A stretch of 64,000 nucleotides of DNA, from contig JADGNZ010000007.1 of assembly GCA_017883205.1 (NCBI GenBank), positions 1 through 64,000 of the forward strand. Direction: 5' to 3'. This document shows, in pieces, positions 7,194-16,114 of the stretch. Numbering within the stretch: position 1 is the stretch's first letter; each line of letters opens with the position of its first letter. The notes under the pieces were generated by a model. It made no database searches, was not told where the DNA came from, and worked only from the letters and a program-made list of their open reading frames with translations. Source of the DNA: Thermoanaerobaculia bacterium. Lineage in GTDB: Bacteria; Acidobacteriota; Thermoanaerobaculia; Gp7-AA8. The translations under genes were made by a program, and so were the position numbers.

Positions 7194-9245
7194 GTGCAGA
7201 ATGGCTCCGTGATCCTCCGTCGCGCCGGATGCCTGCTCGGGCTGCTTCTTCTGGCAGCGTGCCGGGAACCGAGGCCTCGTCCCAACGTTCTCTTCATCAC
7301 GCTCGACACCTTTCGCGCCGATCGCATCAGCGCGGCGACTCCCGCACTCTCGCGTCTCGCCCGCGAAGGCGTTCGATTCGATGCCGCGGACTCGCCTGTT
7401 CCACTCACCCTTCCGGCGCACGCATCGTTGCTGTCGGGCCTACTCCCACTGCATCACGGTCTTCGGAACAACGGCATCGGCACGTTCCCGGCGAACCGCG
7501 ACACGCTTGCGACGATGTTCAGCCGCGCGGGCTACCGCACAGGTGGATTCGTCGGCTCTTTCATCCTCGATCATCGTTTCGGACTCGATCGCGGATTCGA
7601 GCGCTACGACGATGAGATCGCACGCGATGCGAGCGACGGCAGCGGCACGTTCGAGGCCGAGCGGCCCGCCGGCGAGGTGATCGGCCGCGCGTTGAGCTGG
7701 TTGCGCCAGACCGATGCGCGTCCATTCTTCGCATGGGTCCATCTCTACGATGCGCACGCTCCGTACGCACCGCCGTCGCCGTATCCGCAGACGTACGACG
7801 GCGAGATCGCGTATGTCGACGCGCAGGTTGCGCGATTGCTGGCGGCCGTCGATCGCAACAACACGATCATCGTGGTTGCCGGCGACCACGGCGAATCCCT
7901 CGGCGCACACGGAGAGCTCACGCACGGCCTTCTGCTTTACGAGCCCACTCTTCATGTCCCGATGATCGTTGCTGCTCCATCGCTGGCAGCACATGTGGTG
8001 CGGACCCCGGTGAGCACGACCGACATCGCGCCAACGATCGCGTCGCTGGCGGGGACGACATTCGCGAACGCCGTCGACGGACGCGATCTCGCGGCCGATC
8101 TGCGCGCGAAGCGGGAGCCGCGCGCCGAGGCGGTTTACTCGGAGACGAAGTATCCAGCCACGTTCGGATGGAGCGAGCTGGCTTCGCTGCGCTCGGGCGC
8201 GGCGAAGTTGATCAGCGCGCCATCGCCCGAGCTTTATGATCTCGATCGTGATCCAGGCGAGACCGTCAACGTCATGACTGCACAGCGGCGCACGTATCGC
8301 GATCTCACCGCGCACCTCGAGCAACTGCGCGCCACCAGCGTCGCCGCCGCACCCGCCACGATCGATGCGGAAACGCGAGCGAAGCTGGCCAGCCTGGGGT
8401 ACGTGGCGCCGTCGGGCTCACAGACCGTCACTCCACGGGATCCGAAGACGGTCGTTCAGCTCTTTCGCTCATTCGAAGAATCGACTGCGCTGATCAACGC
8501 GGGGCGTTCCGCCGCCGCGGTAGCGTCTCTTGATCAGCTCGTGCGCGAGGATCCGGGCAATCACGTGTTCCGGGAGACGTTGGCGCGTGCGCTTCGACAG
8601 ACCGGCGACCGCCAACGCGCCATCGCGCTCTATCGCGAAGCGGTGGCACTGGCACCGAATGATGCGGACGCCTGGTACAACCTTGCCTCAGCGCTCCAGG
8701 AAGCCGGTGATGATCGTGAGTCCGAGACCGCGCTTGGCGAAGCTGCCAAACGCGATCCAGGTCGCCCCGAGGTGCACAACATCCGCGGCACGGCGCTGGC
8801 GGAGCGCGGTGATCTTCCAGCGGCGGAAAACGAGTTTCGCTCCGTGATCGCCGCAGACCCGCAGAACGGACGCGCCTACAACAACCTCGGCAACGTACTT
8901 CGCGCGATGAACCGCAACGGCGAGGCAGCGGAGGCATACCGAAAATCGATCGTGCTTGCACCGCGTTACGCAGATCCACTCAACGGACTCGGCGCGCTGC
9001 TGGTCGCCGGAGGCCAAGCGCGTGAGTCGCTGCCGTACTTCGACGCTGCGCTCCGCCTCTCGCCGGATTTCTTCGAAGCGGAGCTCAATCGCGCCATCGC
9101 CTTGCAGGTAGCCGGCAACAGGGAGGAGGCGGCGGCTGCGCTACGCCGGCTTCTCGCGCGCCTGCCGTCGTCCGCCGCCTACGATCGACAACGAGTCGCC
9201 TGCAAAACGCTGCTCCAGCAGCTGTCATCAGACATGCGCCGTTAG
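7194..9245 (+). CDS. sulfatase-like lipoprotein hydrolase with TPR domain
   Basis: The 683-aa frame opens with GTG at 7194; the GTG at 7209 is an alternative, and neither has a clear ribosome binding site. The hydrophobic start ends in a lipobox (LLLLAAC), so it is probably a lipoprotein. The sulfatase fold follows: NVLFITLDTFRADR (metal Asp pair) and VVAGDHGESLGAHGE (metal site). The position that normally carries the formylglycine motif C/S-x-P-x-R reads TLPAH, with Thr in place of Cys/Ser and His in place of Arg. A Cys-derived formylglycine enzyme is therefore unlikely, and a Thr-nucleophile phosphatase or phosphodiesterase is possible. From about residue 420 there are six or more TPRs (DAWYNLASALQEAGDD, GRAYNNLGNVLRAMNR). 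Confidence 0.75.
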   Translation: MQNGSVILRRAGCLLGLLLLAACREPRPRPNVLFITLDTFRADRISAATPALSRLAREGVRFDAADSPVPLTLPAHASLLSGLLPLHHGLRNNGIGTFPANRDTLATMFSRAGYRTGGFVGSFILDHRFGLDRGFERYDDEIARDASDGSGTFEAERPAGEVIGRALSWLRQTDARPFFAWVHLYDAHAPYAPPSPYPQTYDGEIAYVDAQVARLLAAVDRNNTIIVVAGDHGESLGAHGELTHGLLLYEPTLHVPMIVAAPSLAAHVVRTPVSTTDIAPTIASLAGTTFANAVDGRDLAADLRAKREPRAEAVYSETKYPATFGWSELASLRSGAAKLISAPSPELYDLDRDPGETVNVMTAQRRTYRDLTAHLEQLRATSVAAAPATIDAETRAKLASLGYVAPSGSQTVTPRDPKTVVQLFRSFEESTALINAGRSAAAVASLDQLVREDPGNHVFRETLARALRQTGDRQRAIALYREAVALAPNDADAWYNLASALQEAGDDRESETALGEAAKRDPGRPEVHNIRGTALAERGDLPAAENEFRSVIAADPQNGRAYNNLGNVLRAMNRNGEAAEAYRKSIVLAPRYADPLNGLGALLVAGGQARESLPYFDAALRLSPDFFEAELNRAIALQVAGNREEAAAALRRLLARLPSSAAYDRQRVACKTLLQQLSSDMRR

Positions 9246-9305
9246 CGCTCTTGCGGTATATTTCAGTCAACGTTCAATAAGTCGTTGTTTACAAGGAGGT
9301 AGACC

Positions 9306-12227
9306 GTGCGCTCTCGTTCCCTTCTCCTCGTTGCTATCCTGATCCTCGTTCCCACCCTTCTCTTTGCCCAGACAAACGCCGGATCGTTATCCGGACACGT
9401 CACCGATTCGAGTGGCGCCGGGCTCCCAGGCGTCACCGTTACGGCCACGAACAGCGCCAACGGTTTCAACCGAAGTGTGGTGACGGAGGCGGATGGCTCC
9501 TATCGCTTCCAGTCACTTCCGGTCGGAACGTACGAAGTCACCGCCGACCTGGCTGGCTTCGGCGCGGTGACGACACGAAACGTAGAGATCAATGTGTCGA
9601 CCGATCGCGGGCTGAACGTGACGCTGAAGCAGGCCTCGGTGAAGGAACAGATCACAGTCACCGCCTCCTCGCCGTTGATCGAGACCACTCCCGCCATTGG
9701 AACGGTTGTCAGCCAGCGCGAGATCGCAAACCTTCCGCTCAACGGCCGTCAGTTCGCGAACCTCGGCTCCCTCGCGCCGGGAACGACGCTCTCGGTCAAC
9801 AGCGATCCGACCAAGCCGGGGCAGCTCACCATCGCCCTCGCCGGTGGCAGCGGACGCAACGTCAACTTCCTCGTTGACGGCGGTGACAACACCGACGACA
9901 CGATCGGCGGCGCCCTGCAGAACTACAACATCGAAGCGGTTCAAGAGTTCAACATCCAGACGCAGCAATACAAAGCCGAATACGGCCGCACCACGGGAGG
10001 CGTTTTGACCGTGGTCACGAAATCAGGAACGAACGATCTCGAGGGAAGTGCTTACGAGTTCTACCGCGACAAGAGCCTCAATGAAAAAACCGAGACCGAG
10101 AAACTGAACGGCAGCGCCAAGTCGCCGTACAAACGGGATCAATACGGGGCGTCCATTGGTGGTCCGATCATCAAAGATATGGTGCATTTCTTTGCGACCG
10201 CCGAACGGCTCGAGCGCCCGACCAGCTACGTCATCGACACAGGAGGGATCTACCCCAATTTCGATGGGAAGGCAGTTCCGACGCCATTCAAAGACAACCT
10301 GCTGACGGCGAAGGTGAGCGCCGACCCGAGCGCCACGCAGTTCCTGCAGGTGCGCTACGGCTACCAGCGCAACTCCGATATCTACGGCGCCAGCCCGATC
10401 ATTCTGCCGAGCGCGCTCGGAACGCTCACCAATGACTATCACTCCATCCTGCTCGGCCATACGTGGCAGATCGGGTCGAACAAAGTCAACGATTTCGTCT
10501 TCCAGGACACACACTTCAAGAACGCCATCCTGGCCACTTCGAGCGACCCTGCCCTCATTTATCCCAGCGGCGTCAGCATCGGGCAGAGCATCAATACGCC
10601 GCAAACGACCACGCAGATCAAGCGGCAGTACAAAGACGACTTTGCATGGTCATCGACACTGGGGTCGATGCGCAATGACTTCAAGGTCGGCGTGAACTAC
10701 ATCGATGAGCCGCTCCTCGGCGGCGACTTCTCCACGGGAACGTCGGGCCAGTACACACTGAAGAACAACGTTCAGGGCTCGCCTGTCATCGACATCGCCA
10801 TCTTCAGCGGCTTCGCCGGCTACAACACACCCATCAAGCAATTCAACTATTACGGGCAGGACGACATCTCCGTCAACCAGAAACTGACGCTCAACGTCGG
10901 ACTTCGTTACGACCTCTGGAAGGGGTTCGATCTCAACCAGACGGGGAACCCGATCTGGCAGACGCTCTCGACGCAGACGAAATACAACGATCCTTTCCTC
11001 AAGGATTTTCAAGGTGGTAAGGGCGGAAAGCTCAAGAACGACACCAACAACTGGGCTCCCCGCTTCGGGTTCACGTACGACCTGAACGGCGACTCGAAGA
11101 ACATCGTCCGCGGTGGTGCCGGCCGTTACTTCGACTTCCCTTATACGAATGCCACGATCCTCTTTCCGGCTGTCGCCATCCAGTCGACGTACGGTCAGAG
11201 CTACTCGAACCACGACGGCAACGGCATCAAGAACGCCAACGGCAGCTTCTTCCAGCCCGGCCAGCCACTGCCGCCGAATCAGCAGAGTGGGGGAACGGCC
11301 GTACCCAATCCCAACGAGGTCGCCTCACCGACGCTTGCCACTCCCTACTCCGATCAGGTCTCGCTCGGATATTCGTGGCAGGTCAATCCGTGGCTCGGGC
11401 TGAACATCGACGGATCGCATATCAATTACAAAGACATTCCGTTCCGATTCCGCGGAAATCCAATCGATCCGACCACCGGCAAGAACCGCTTTCCGGCCTT
11501 TGGCAGCTTTCGCATCTGGGAGGGCAACGGCTTCGCGAAGTACAACGGCGTGAACCTCGGCGGCCACGCGCGGCTCGGAACGAAGTTCGAGCTGCAGGGC
11601 TTCTACACGTACTCGCACACGACCGGCAACATTCTGGCCGGTGCGGACGAGTTCCGAATTACCGACGCTGGCCACCAGGGCGATTTGCGCACCGTGCGCG
11701 ATCAGTCCATCGACCCGTACGATCCTCTCTGCGGTGCCTGCACGGGACCTCTCAATACCGATCAGAAGCATCGCGTCACGCTCAGTGGCATCTACAAAGC
11801 GCCGTACGCCATCAACGTCGCCGGCATCTTCCGCTATCACTCGGGTACGCCGTACACAGAGTGGGCCGGTGCTGACATCAGTTGCGGACCGACGGGGACC
11901 GTGCTGCAGTGCAAAGACGGTTATAACTTCGATCTTGCGCCGGGCGTCTCTCACGTCAACAGCCTTCGCGGCAGTTCGTTCTCGCAGTTCGATGTCCGTC
12001 TGTCGAAGGACTTCAAGTTCTTCCACAACTACGGCGTGGAAGTGATCGGCGAGATCTTCAATCTCCTGAACGCAAAGAACCCTGCAAACTTCAACGGCAA
12101 CTGCGCGTTCGACACCACAACCAAGCAGTGCACCGTCACCCAATTCGGTCAGGCGAGCACATTCGCCGGCGATCCTGGACAAGGCGAACAGCGCCTGGCG
12201 CAGCTCGGTGTTCGCATCAGCTTCTAA
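9306..12227 (+). CDS. Oar-like TonB-dependent outer-membrane receptor
   Basis: The product is 973 aa. The GTG start at 9306 is supported by AAGGAGG eight bases upstream. The signal peptide (LLLVAILILVPTLLFAQ) is followed by a carboxypeptidase-regulatory domain (about residues 25-105: GAGLPGVTVTATNSANGF, PVGTYEVTADLAGF). Then come a plug (LPLNGRQFANL, NFLVDGGDNTDD, EYGRTTGGVLTVVTKSG) and a barrel ending in AQLGVRISF. It resembles the receptor at 4-7 kb in architecture but is clearly diverged from it. It begins 60 bp after the TPR sulfatase-like gene on the same strand, so the two may be co-expressed, suggesting uptake or processing of a shared substrate (inference). Confidence 0.88.
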   Translation: MRSRSLLLVAILILVPTLLFAQTNAGSLSGHVTDSSGAGLPGVTVTATNSANGFNRSVVTEADGSYRFQSLPVGTYEVTADLAGFGAVTTRNVEINVSTDRGLNVTLKQASVKEQITVTASSPLIETTPAIGTVVSQREIANLPLNGRQFANLGSLAPGTTLSVNSDPTKPGQLTIALAGGSGRNVNFLVDGGDNTDDTIGGALQNYNIEAVQEFNIQTQQYKAEYGRTTGGVLTVVTKSGTNDLEGSAYEFYRDKSLNEKTETEKLNGSAKSPYKRDQYGASIGGPIIKDMVHFFATAERLERPTSYVIDTGGIYPNFDGKAVPTPFKDNLLTAKVSADPSATQFLQVRYGYQRNSDIYGASPIILPSALGTLTNDYHSILLGHTWQIGSNKVNDFVFQDTHFKNAILATSSDPALIYPSGVSIGQSINTPQTTTQIKRQYKDDFAWSSTLGSMRNDFKVGVNYIDEPLLGGDFSTGTSGQYTLKNNVQGSPVIDIAIFSGFAGYNTPIKQFNYYGQDDISVNQKLTLNVGLRYDLWKGFDLNQTGNPIWQTLSTQTKYNDPFLKDFQGGKGGKLKNDTNNWAPRFGFTYDLNGDSKNIVRGGAGRYFDFPYTNATILFPAVAIQSTYGQSYSNHDGNGIKNANGSFFQPGQPLPPNQQSGGTAVPNPNEVASPTLATPYSDQVSLGYSWQVNPWLGLNIDGSHINYKDIPFRFRGNPIDPTTGKNRFPAFGSFRIWEGNGFAKYNGVNLGGHARLGTKFELQGFYTYSHTTGNILAGADEFRITDAGHQGDLRTVRDQSIDPYDPLCGACTGPLNTDQKHRVTLSGIYKAPYAINVAGIFRYHSGTPYTEWAGADISCGPTGTVLQCKDGYNFDLAPGVSHVNSLRGSSFSQFDVRLSKDFKFFHNYGVEVIGEIFNLLNAKNPANFNGNCAFDTTTKQCTVTQFGQASTFAGDPGQGEQRLAQLGVRISF

Positions 12228-12253
12228 TTCCAACTTCATCGTCTGTCGACTAT

Positions 12254-12282
12254 GGGGCGCCGCGAGGCGCCCCGTAGTGTTT
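12254..12282 (+). terminator. probable terminator after the receptor gene
   Basis: A strong hairpin GGGGCGCC-GCGA-GGCGCCCC lies 27 bp after the receptor stop codon. The following GTAGTGTTTTAG has only a weak T-run, so termination efficiency is uncertain. Confidence 0.6.
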
Positions 12283-12411
12283 TAGTGACAGGGTGTCCCC
12301 GCCGGATGAATGCCGCGGCTGAGCCATTGCGTAAGTCGTTTGAAGTAAAGGGGGATTATGCTTTTCGTCGTGGCATATCAACGGCATGGCGGAACGGCGG
12401 AGAGGGAACCG

Positions 12412-12522
12412 ATGCGAAAAACCTTTGGTCTTGTGCTCGCGTTCGCGGCGACGTCTGCGTCCGCGCAGTCTCTCAGCGAGAAAATCGCGGTCTCGCCAGT
12501 CAACGCCGACCTTCGTTTCTGA
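12412..12522 (+). CDS. small secreted protein, 36 aa, unknown
   Basis: A short frame below the ORF-track cutoff starts with ATG 12412 after GGAGAGGGAA. It encodes MRKTFGLVLAFAATSASAQ, a textbook signal peptide with an Ala-x-Ala site, followed by only 17 residues ending NADLRF. It stops 17 bp before the VWFA-related gene, which has its own ribosome binding site (CAGGAG). It could be a genuine small exported peptide, or the remnant of a longer secreted protein cut down by deletion. No family is recognised. Confidence 0.4.
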   Translation: MRKTFGLVLAFAATSASAQSLSEKIAVSPVNADLRF

Positions 12523-12539
12523 TTCTCCAGGAGTAGTCC

Positions 12540-14174
12540 ATGAAGTCCTTGATCGCATTAGTGGTAGCTCTCTGCGCGGCTACTCTTTCCGCGCAAGTCT
12601 CGGAAACGATCGACGTCCGCATCATCAACGTCGATGTCACCGTCACATCGAAAAGTGGCCCCGTTCGCGGTTTGACACGCGACGACTTCGAGATCTTCGA
12701 AGACGGAAAGCTCCAGCCGATCACGAACTTCTACGCCTCTGACGAGACACGCGCGGTTCCCGCTGCCGCCGCCCCCGGCGCTCCTTCCGTCGGGCCAGCG
12801 CTCGAGCAGCAGGACTTCCGCTTCCGGCGTAAGGTCCTCGTTCTCGTCGACAGCAGCCATGCCGTTCGCCAGTACCGCGATACAGCTTTGCGTGAGCTCG
12901 AGGCGATGATCACGGATCGCTTCCACGGCGACTACCAGTGGTCGATCGGCGTGATCGGCAGCGGCATCTCCCTCGTGCTTCCGCTTTCGTCCGACAAACA
13001 GGCCATTCATGAAGCGCTGGAGAGCATTCGTCTGAGCGGAGCGCGACGGGGGGATGCGGCAGTGTTCGCGGACGCCGTCTCTACGCGGGAAGGTGGCTCG
13101 CTGACGTCGAACCTCAGCCCGCAGCATCCTGGGCCGCTTGATAAGAACTTAGCGGAGAGGTCGGATCAGGATCGCGTGGAGCAGGCCCAAACGATGGACG
13201 ATGCTGAAAGAGTCATCGCCGCGAAGCTGACCGTGCCGGCGTATCTCGACGCCGTTCGTGGCTTCGCCAGCACCTCGGGGCGCAAGATCGTGCTGCTCCT
13301 GACCGGCGATCCAGGACTCAACGACATCGACATCTCCCCGCACGATCCCGGCAAAGGCGAATTCAGAAACGATCGTTCCACCGGACCGGGTGCCACCAAA
13401 GTCTGGCAGAATCAGCGGACGATTGAGGACTTGCGCCGATCGATCGTGCACGAAGCGAACGCATCCGACACCAGCCTCTACATCTGGAACGTTGATCGAC
13501 TGACCCCGAAGGGCGACTCGCGACCTGCCACCAATACTTCAGCACTGTACTGGCTAGCCAGGGAGACCGGCGGCAGGCTCGTGACTGGTAACGATGCTGC
13601 CCACGCCGTACAGGAGTTCGACACGGCCTCCTCGACCTTTTACTCGCTCGGCTATTCGCCGAAGCATGCGGACGATGGCAAGTACCACGCGATCACCGTG
13701 CGCATGAAGCGGCAGGGCGATTACTTCCTGGAGTACCGGACCGGCTATAGCGACGCCTCGACGGCGGTACAACTCGAGCGAGCCATGAAGTCACCAACTG
13801 CGGTGGCGATGCAGGTGAGCGCGCTGCCGGTAACGCTGGCCTTCGGTGCTCCGCAAACCGTCAGCAACGAAGTCACCGTGCCGATCGAAGTGGCCGTGCC
13901 GTTCCGCACGCTGCAGTTCCTGCCGGGGAAGAACGGCGTGGCAGCGAACGTCGTTATCTATGTCTCGGTCTTCGACGACATGGGCAAGAACGTCGCCGCC
14001 TCTTCGTTTGCTCTGACTCCGGGGTTCAAGTCAGGGACTCCCGATCCAAAAGGAACGCTTGTCTACCGCAACGCCATCAAGCTCCGCGGTGGTGAGCGCC
14101 ATCGAGTGGTCGTTGCCATTCGCGATACCGTCACGGACAACATCGGAATGGCCACCCAGGTTGTGAGGTTCTGA
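12540..14174 (+). CDS. secreted VWFA-related domain protein
   Basis: The 544-aa product has a signal peptide (LIALVVALCAATLSAQ). An N-terminal segment (IDVRIINVDVTVTSKSG, GLTRDDFEIFEDGKLQPI) is characteristic of the Acidobacteriota VWFA-related family. The von Willebrand A domain begins at KVLVLVDSSHAV. Its MIDAS motif should be DxSxS but reads DSSHA, so the last Ser is lost and metal binding may be altered. The A domain continues to about residue 390 (FYSLGYSPKHADDGKYH). The C-terminal ~130 residues form a beta-rich domain. It is probably periplasmic or surface-located and involved in protein-protein contacts. The exact role is unknown. Confidence 0.8.
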   Translation: MKSLIALVVALCAATLSAQVSETIDVRIINVDVTVTSKSGPVRGLTRDDFEIFEDGKLQPITNFYASDETRAVPAAAAPGAPSVGPALEQQDFRFRRKVLVLVDSSHAVRQYRDTALRELEAMITDRFHGDYQWSIGVIGSGISLVLPLSSDKQAIHEALESIRLSGARRGDAAVFADAVSTREGGSLTSNLSPQHPGPLDKNLAERSDQDRVEQAQTMDDAERVIAAKLTVPAYLDAVRGFASTSGRKIVLLLTGDPGLNDIDISPHDPGKGEFRNDRSTGPGATKVWQNQRTIEDLRRSIVHEANASDTSLYIWNVDRLTPKGDSRPATNTSALYWLARETGGRLVTGNDAAHAVQEFDTASSTFYSLGYSPKHADDGKYHAITVRMKRQGDYFLEYRTGYSDASTAVQLERAMKSPTAVAMQVSALPVTLAFGAPQTVSNEVTVPIEVAVPFRTLQFLPGKNGVAANVVIYVSVFDDMGKNVAASSFALTPGFKSGTPDPKGTLVYRNAIKLRGGERHRVVVAIRDTVTDNIGMATQVVRF

Positions 14175-14246
14175 GCCCTGCCGGTGAGGAATAAGGCCTC
14201 GCTCCTTCGCCGTTCACCCCAGTCCACGCCGCCGGACCGTCAAAAA

Positions 14247-14275
14247 TTGACCGTCTGACGGCTGTGTGCTAGAAA
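14247..14275 (+). promoter_or_regulatory. sigma70-type promoter for rplU-rpmA
   Basis: TTGACC, a 17-bp spacer and TAGAAA match a housekeeping promoter. The -10 ends 27 bp before the GTG start of rplU, leaving a short leader with GGAGG. Confidence 0.6.
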
Positions 14276-14302
14276 GCGTGGTCTTTTTCCTGGAGGTCAT
14301 TC

Positions 14303-14620
14303 GTGTACGCCATCATCCGTTCCGGTGGAAAGCAGTATCGGGTCGCGCAGGGCGAGACCCTCTACGTCGAGCGCGACGTGCTCAGCAATGCTGATCAGGA
14401 AAAGGTCACGTTCAGCGAAGTCCTGATGGTCGGCGGCGATCAGCCGAAGGTCGGCGTTCCGATGGTCAGCGGCGCCTCGGTCATGGCCACCGTCGTCCGC
14501 GAGATGCGTGGCGACAAGATCATCGTCTTCAAGAAAAAGCGCCGCAAGAACCACACGAAGCGCAAGCACGGACACCGTCAGGATCTCGTCCAGCTTCGCA
14601 TTGACAGCATCAATCTCTAA
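14303..14620 (+). CDS. rplU: 50S ribosomal protein L21
   Basis: The 105-aa product has the normal length for bL21 and its diagnostic sequence: [18 protein letters not shown] at the start, [20 protein letters not shown] in the RNA-binding C-terminal part, and a terminal LRIDSINL. The GTG start at 14303 is preceded by TGGAGG at good spacing. It is a component of the large ribosomal subunit and contacts 23S rRNA. It is followed 11 bp later by rpmA, the near-universal bacterial pairing, and both probably form one transcript ending at the hairpin at 14930. Confidence 0.97.
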   Translation: MYAIIRSGGKQYRVAQGETLYVERDVLSNADQEKVTFSEVLMVGGDQPKVGVPMVSGASVMATVVREMRGDKIIVFKKKRRKNHTKRKHGHRQDLVQLRIDSINL

Positions 14621-14631
14621 GGAGACCAGCC

Positions 14632-14904
14632 ATGGCTCATAAAAAAGGACAAGGCTCCTCACGCAACGGCCGCGACTCGCAGCCGAAAATGCTCGGAGTG
14701 AAGCGCTTCGCCGGACAGTTCGTCACCGGCGGCTCGATTCTCGTCCGCCAGCGCGGAACGCGGTTTTATCCCGGCGTGAACGTCGGCATCGGCCGCGATC
14801 ACACGCTCTTTGCCAAGATCGACGGCATCGTGCAGTTTCATGACAAGGGCCAGCGCGGGCGCTACATCAGCGTTACCCCTGCAGCCACCGCGGCCGCCGA
14901 GTAA
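14632..14904 (+). CDS. rpmA: 50S ribosomal protein L27
   Basis: The 90-aa product begins [19 protein letters not shown] and contains [21 protein letters not shown] and the Gly/Arg-rich core typical of bL27. The mature N-terminus reaches the peptidyl transferase centre in this family. No cleavable N-terminal extension is seen, unlike in Firmicutes. The start follows AAGGAG, and it is co-transcribed with rplU. Confidence 0.97.
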   Translation: MAHKKGQGSSRNGRDSQPKMLGVKRFAGQFVTGGSILVRQRGTRFYPGVNVGIGRDHTLFAKIDGIVQFHDKGQRGRYISVTPAATAAAE

Positions 14905-14929
14905 ATCCCCCTCTTTGCCGTTGTGATGA

Positions 14930-14958
14930 CGCCGCTCTTCGGAGCGGCGTTTTGTTTT
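14930..14958 (+). terminator. rho-independent terminator after rpmA
   Basis: ACGCCGCTC-TTCG-GAGCGGCGT followed by TTTGTTTT is a strong UUCG-capped stem with a U-tract. It separates the ribosomal protein pair from obgE. Confidence 0.9.
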
Positions 14959-14980
14959 GGCGCACCGTTCGCAGCAGAAC

Positions 14981-15054
14981 CGGGGGTCGTGGGTCGGGAG
15001 TCGTAGGCATCGCAGGTTTTGCTCCGACCCCCGACTCCCGATTCCCGACCCCCG
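14981..15054. repeat. GTCGGG palindromic element, copy 1
   Basis: The left arm CGGGGGTCGTGGGTCGGGAG and right arm CTCCCGATTCCCGACCCCCG are near-complementary around a short loop. Each arm is a run of 7-nt words such as GGGTCGG. It lies between the rpmA terminator and obgE and ends 10 bp before the obgE start, so it occupies the obgE 5' leader. Confidence 0.85.
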
Positions 15055-15064
15055 CGAGAGAGAA

Positions 15065-16114
15065 ATGTTCATCGATCAGGCAACCATCAAGGTCAAGGCC
15101 GGAGACGGCGGCAAAGGCTGTATTGCTTTCCGGCGCGAGAAGTTCGTGCCGAAAGGCGGCCCATCCGGTGGCGACGGCGGCAAGGGGGGCTCGGTTTGGA
15201 TTGTCGCTTCCCAGCGGCTCAACACGCTCTACCACCTGCAGTTCCGGCGCGAGTGGGAAGCCGGCCGCGGCCAGCACGGCATGGGCTCGAACTGCTCGGG
15301 CTTTGACGGAGACGACATCACCATTGATCTTCCGATCGGTTCCGTGGTTCGCGACAAAGCCACCGGCGATCTCGTCGCGGACCTCACGCACGACGGCGAG
15401 CGCATTCTCGTCGCCAAGGGTGGGCGTGGCGGGTGGGGCAATCAGCACTTCGCCACCGCCACGCGCCAGGCTCCGCGTTTCGCGCAGGATGGCAACGCCG
15501 GCGAAGAGCGCGAGCTCGCCATCGAGCTGAAGTTGATCGCTGACGTCGGTCTGGTCGGTCTCCCGAACGCCGGCAAATCGACGCTGATCTCCGTCATCAG
15601 CGCGGCCAAACCGAAGATCGCCGACTATCCCTTCACCACCCTGATCCCGAACCTCGGTGTCGTCCGCGCGGACGACACCGAGACCTTCGTCGTCGCCGAC
15701 ATTCCCGGACTCATCGAAGGCGCGCACGAGGGACACGGCCTCGGCGACCGCTTTCTTCGCCACGTCGAGCGCTGCACGGTTCTCGTTCACCTCGTCGATC
15801 TGGCGGCGAATGAGACTCCCGAGGTGGATGCTGAGGTCATCGCGAAGGAGTTGGAGCGCTACTCGGAGACGCTGGCGACGAAGCCGCGCTTCATCTGTGG
15901 ATCGAAACTCGACTCGGCGATTCCGGGCAACTCCGAAAAGCTGCGCGCGTACGCCGCGAAGAACGGTTACGACTATTACGAAATCTCGGCCGTCGCCGGC
16001 GAGGGCGTGCGCGACCTCGTGCGCGTCCTGGCCCGTTTCGTACGCGAGAACCGCGCCGAGCCCGAGCGTCATGAAGCGGAGGAAGCCCGAATCCTCCAGC
16101 GTCCCGCAATATGA
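15065..16114 (+). CDS. obgE: Obg family GTPase
   Basis: The true start is ATG 15065 (MFIDQATIKVKAGDGGKG). The extra 36 residues in the ORF track are translated from a palindromic repeat. The 349-aa product has the glycine-rich Obg fold (about 1-158: GGPSGGDGGKGGSVW). The G domain shows G1 GLPNAGKST, G3 DIPGLIEGAHEG, and an NKxD-equivalent region altered to CGSKLD. It has no long C-terminal OCT extension. Obg proteins bind the 50S subunit and couple GTP or ppGpp to ribosome assembly. The stop overlaps the nadD start (ATGA), indicating translational coupling. Confidence 0.95.
   Translation: MFIDQATIKVKAGDGGKGCIAFRREKFVPKGGPSGGDGGKGGSVWIVASQRLNTLYHLQFRREWEAGRGQHGMGSNCSGFDGDDITIDLPIGSVVRDKATGDLVADLTHDGERILVAKGGRGGWGNQHFATATRQAPRFAQDGNAGEERELAIELKLIADVGLVGLPNAGKSTLISVISAAKPKIADYPFTTLIPNLGVVRADDTETFVVADIPGLIEGAHEGHGLGDRFLRHVERCTVLVHLVDLAANETPEVDAEVIAKELERYSETLATKPRFICGSKLDSAIPGNSEKLRAYAAKNGYDYYEISAVAGEGVRDLVRVLARFVRENRAEPERHEAEEARILQRPAI

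Noticed and set aside
6951-7421. 156-aa minus-strand ORF between the receptor and sulfatase-like genes
   Set aside because: Half overlaps the well-supported plus-strand gene, with basic, low-information composition.
12252-12536. 94-aa plus-strand ORF after the receptor gene
   Set aside because: It starts in the terminator hairpin and has no family resemblance. The shorter signal-peptide frame in another phase is better supported.
14957-15064. N-terminal extension of ObgE
   Set aside because: The 36 extra residues are read from a palindromic repeat. ATG 15065 matches the universal Obg start.
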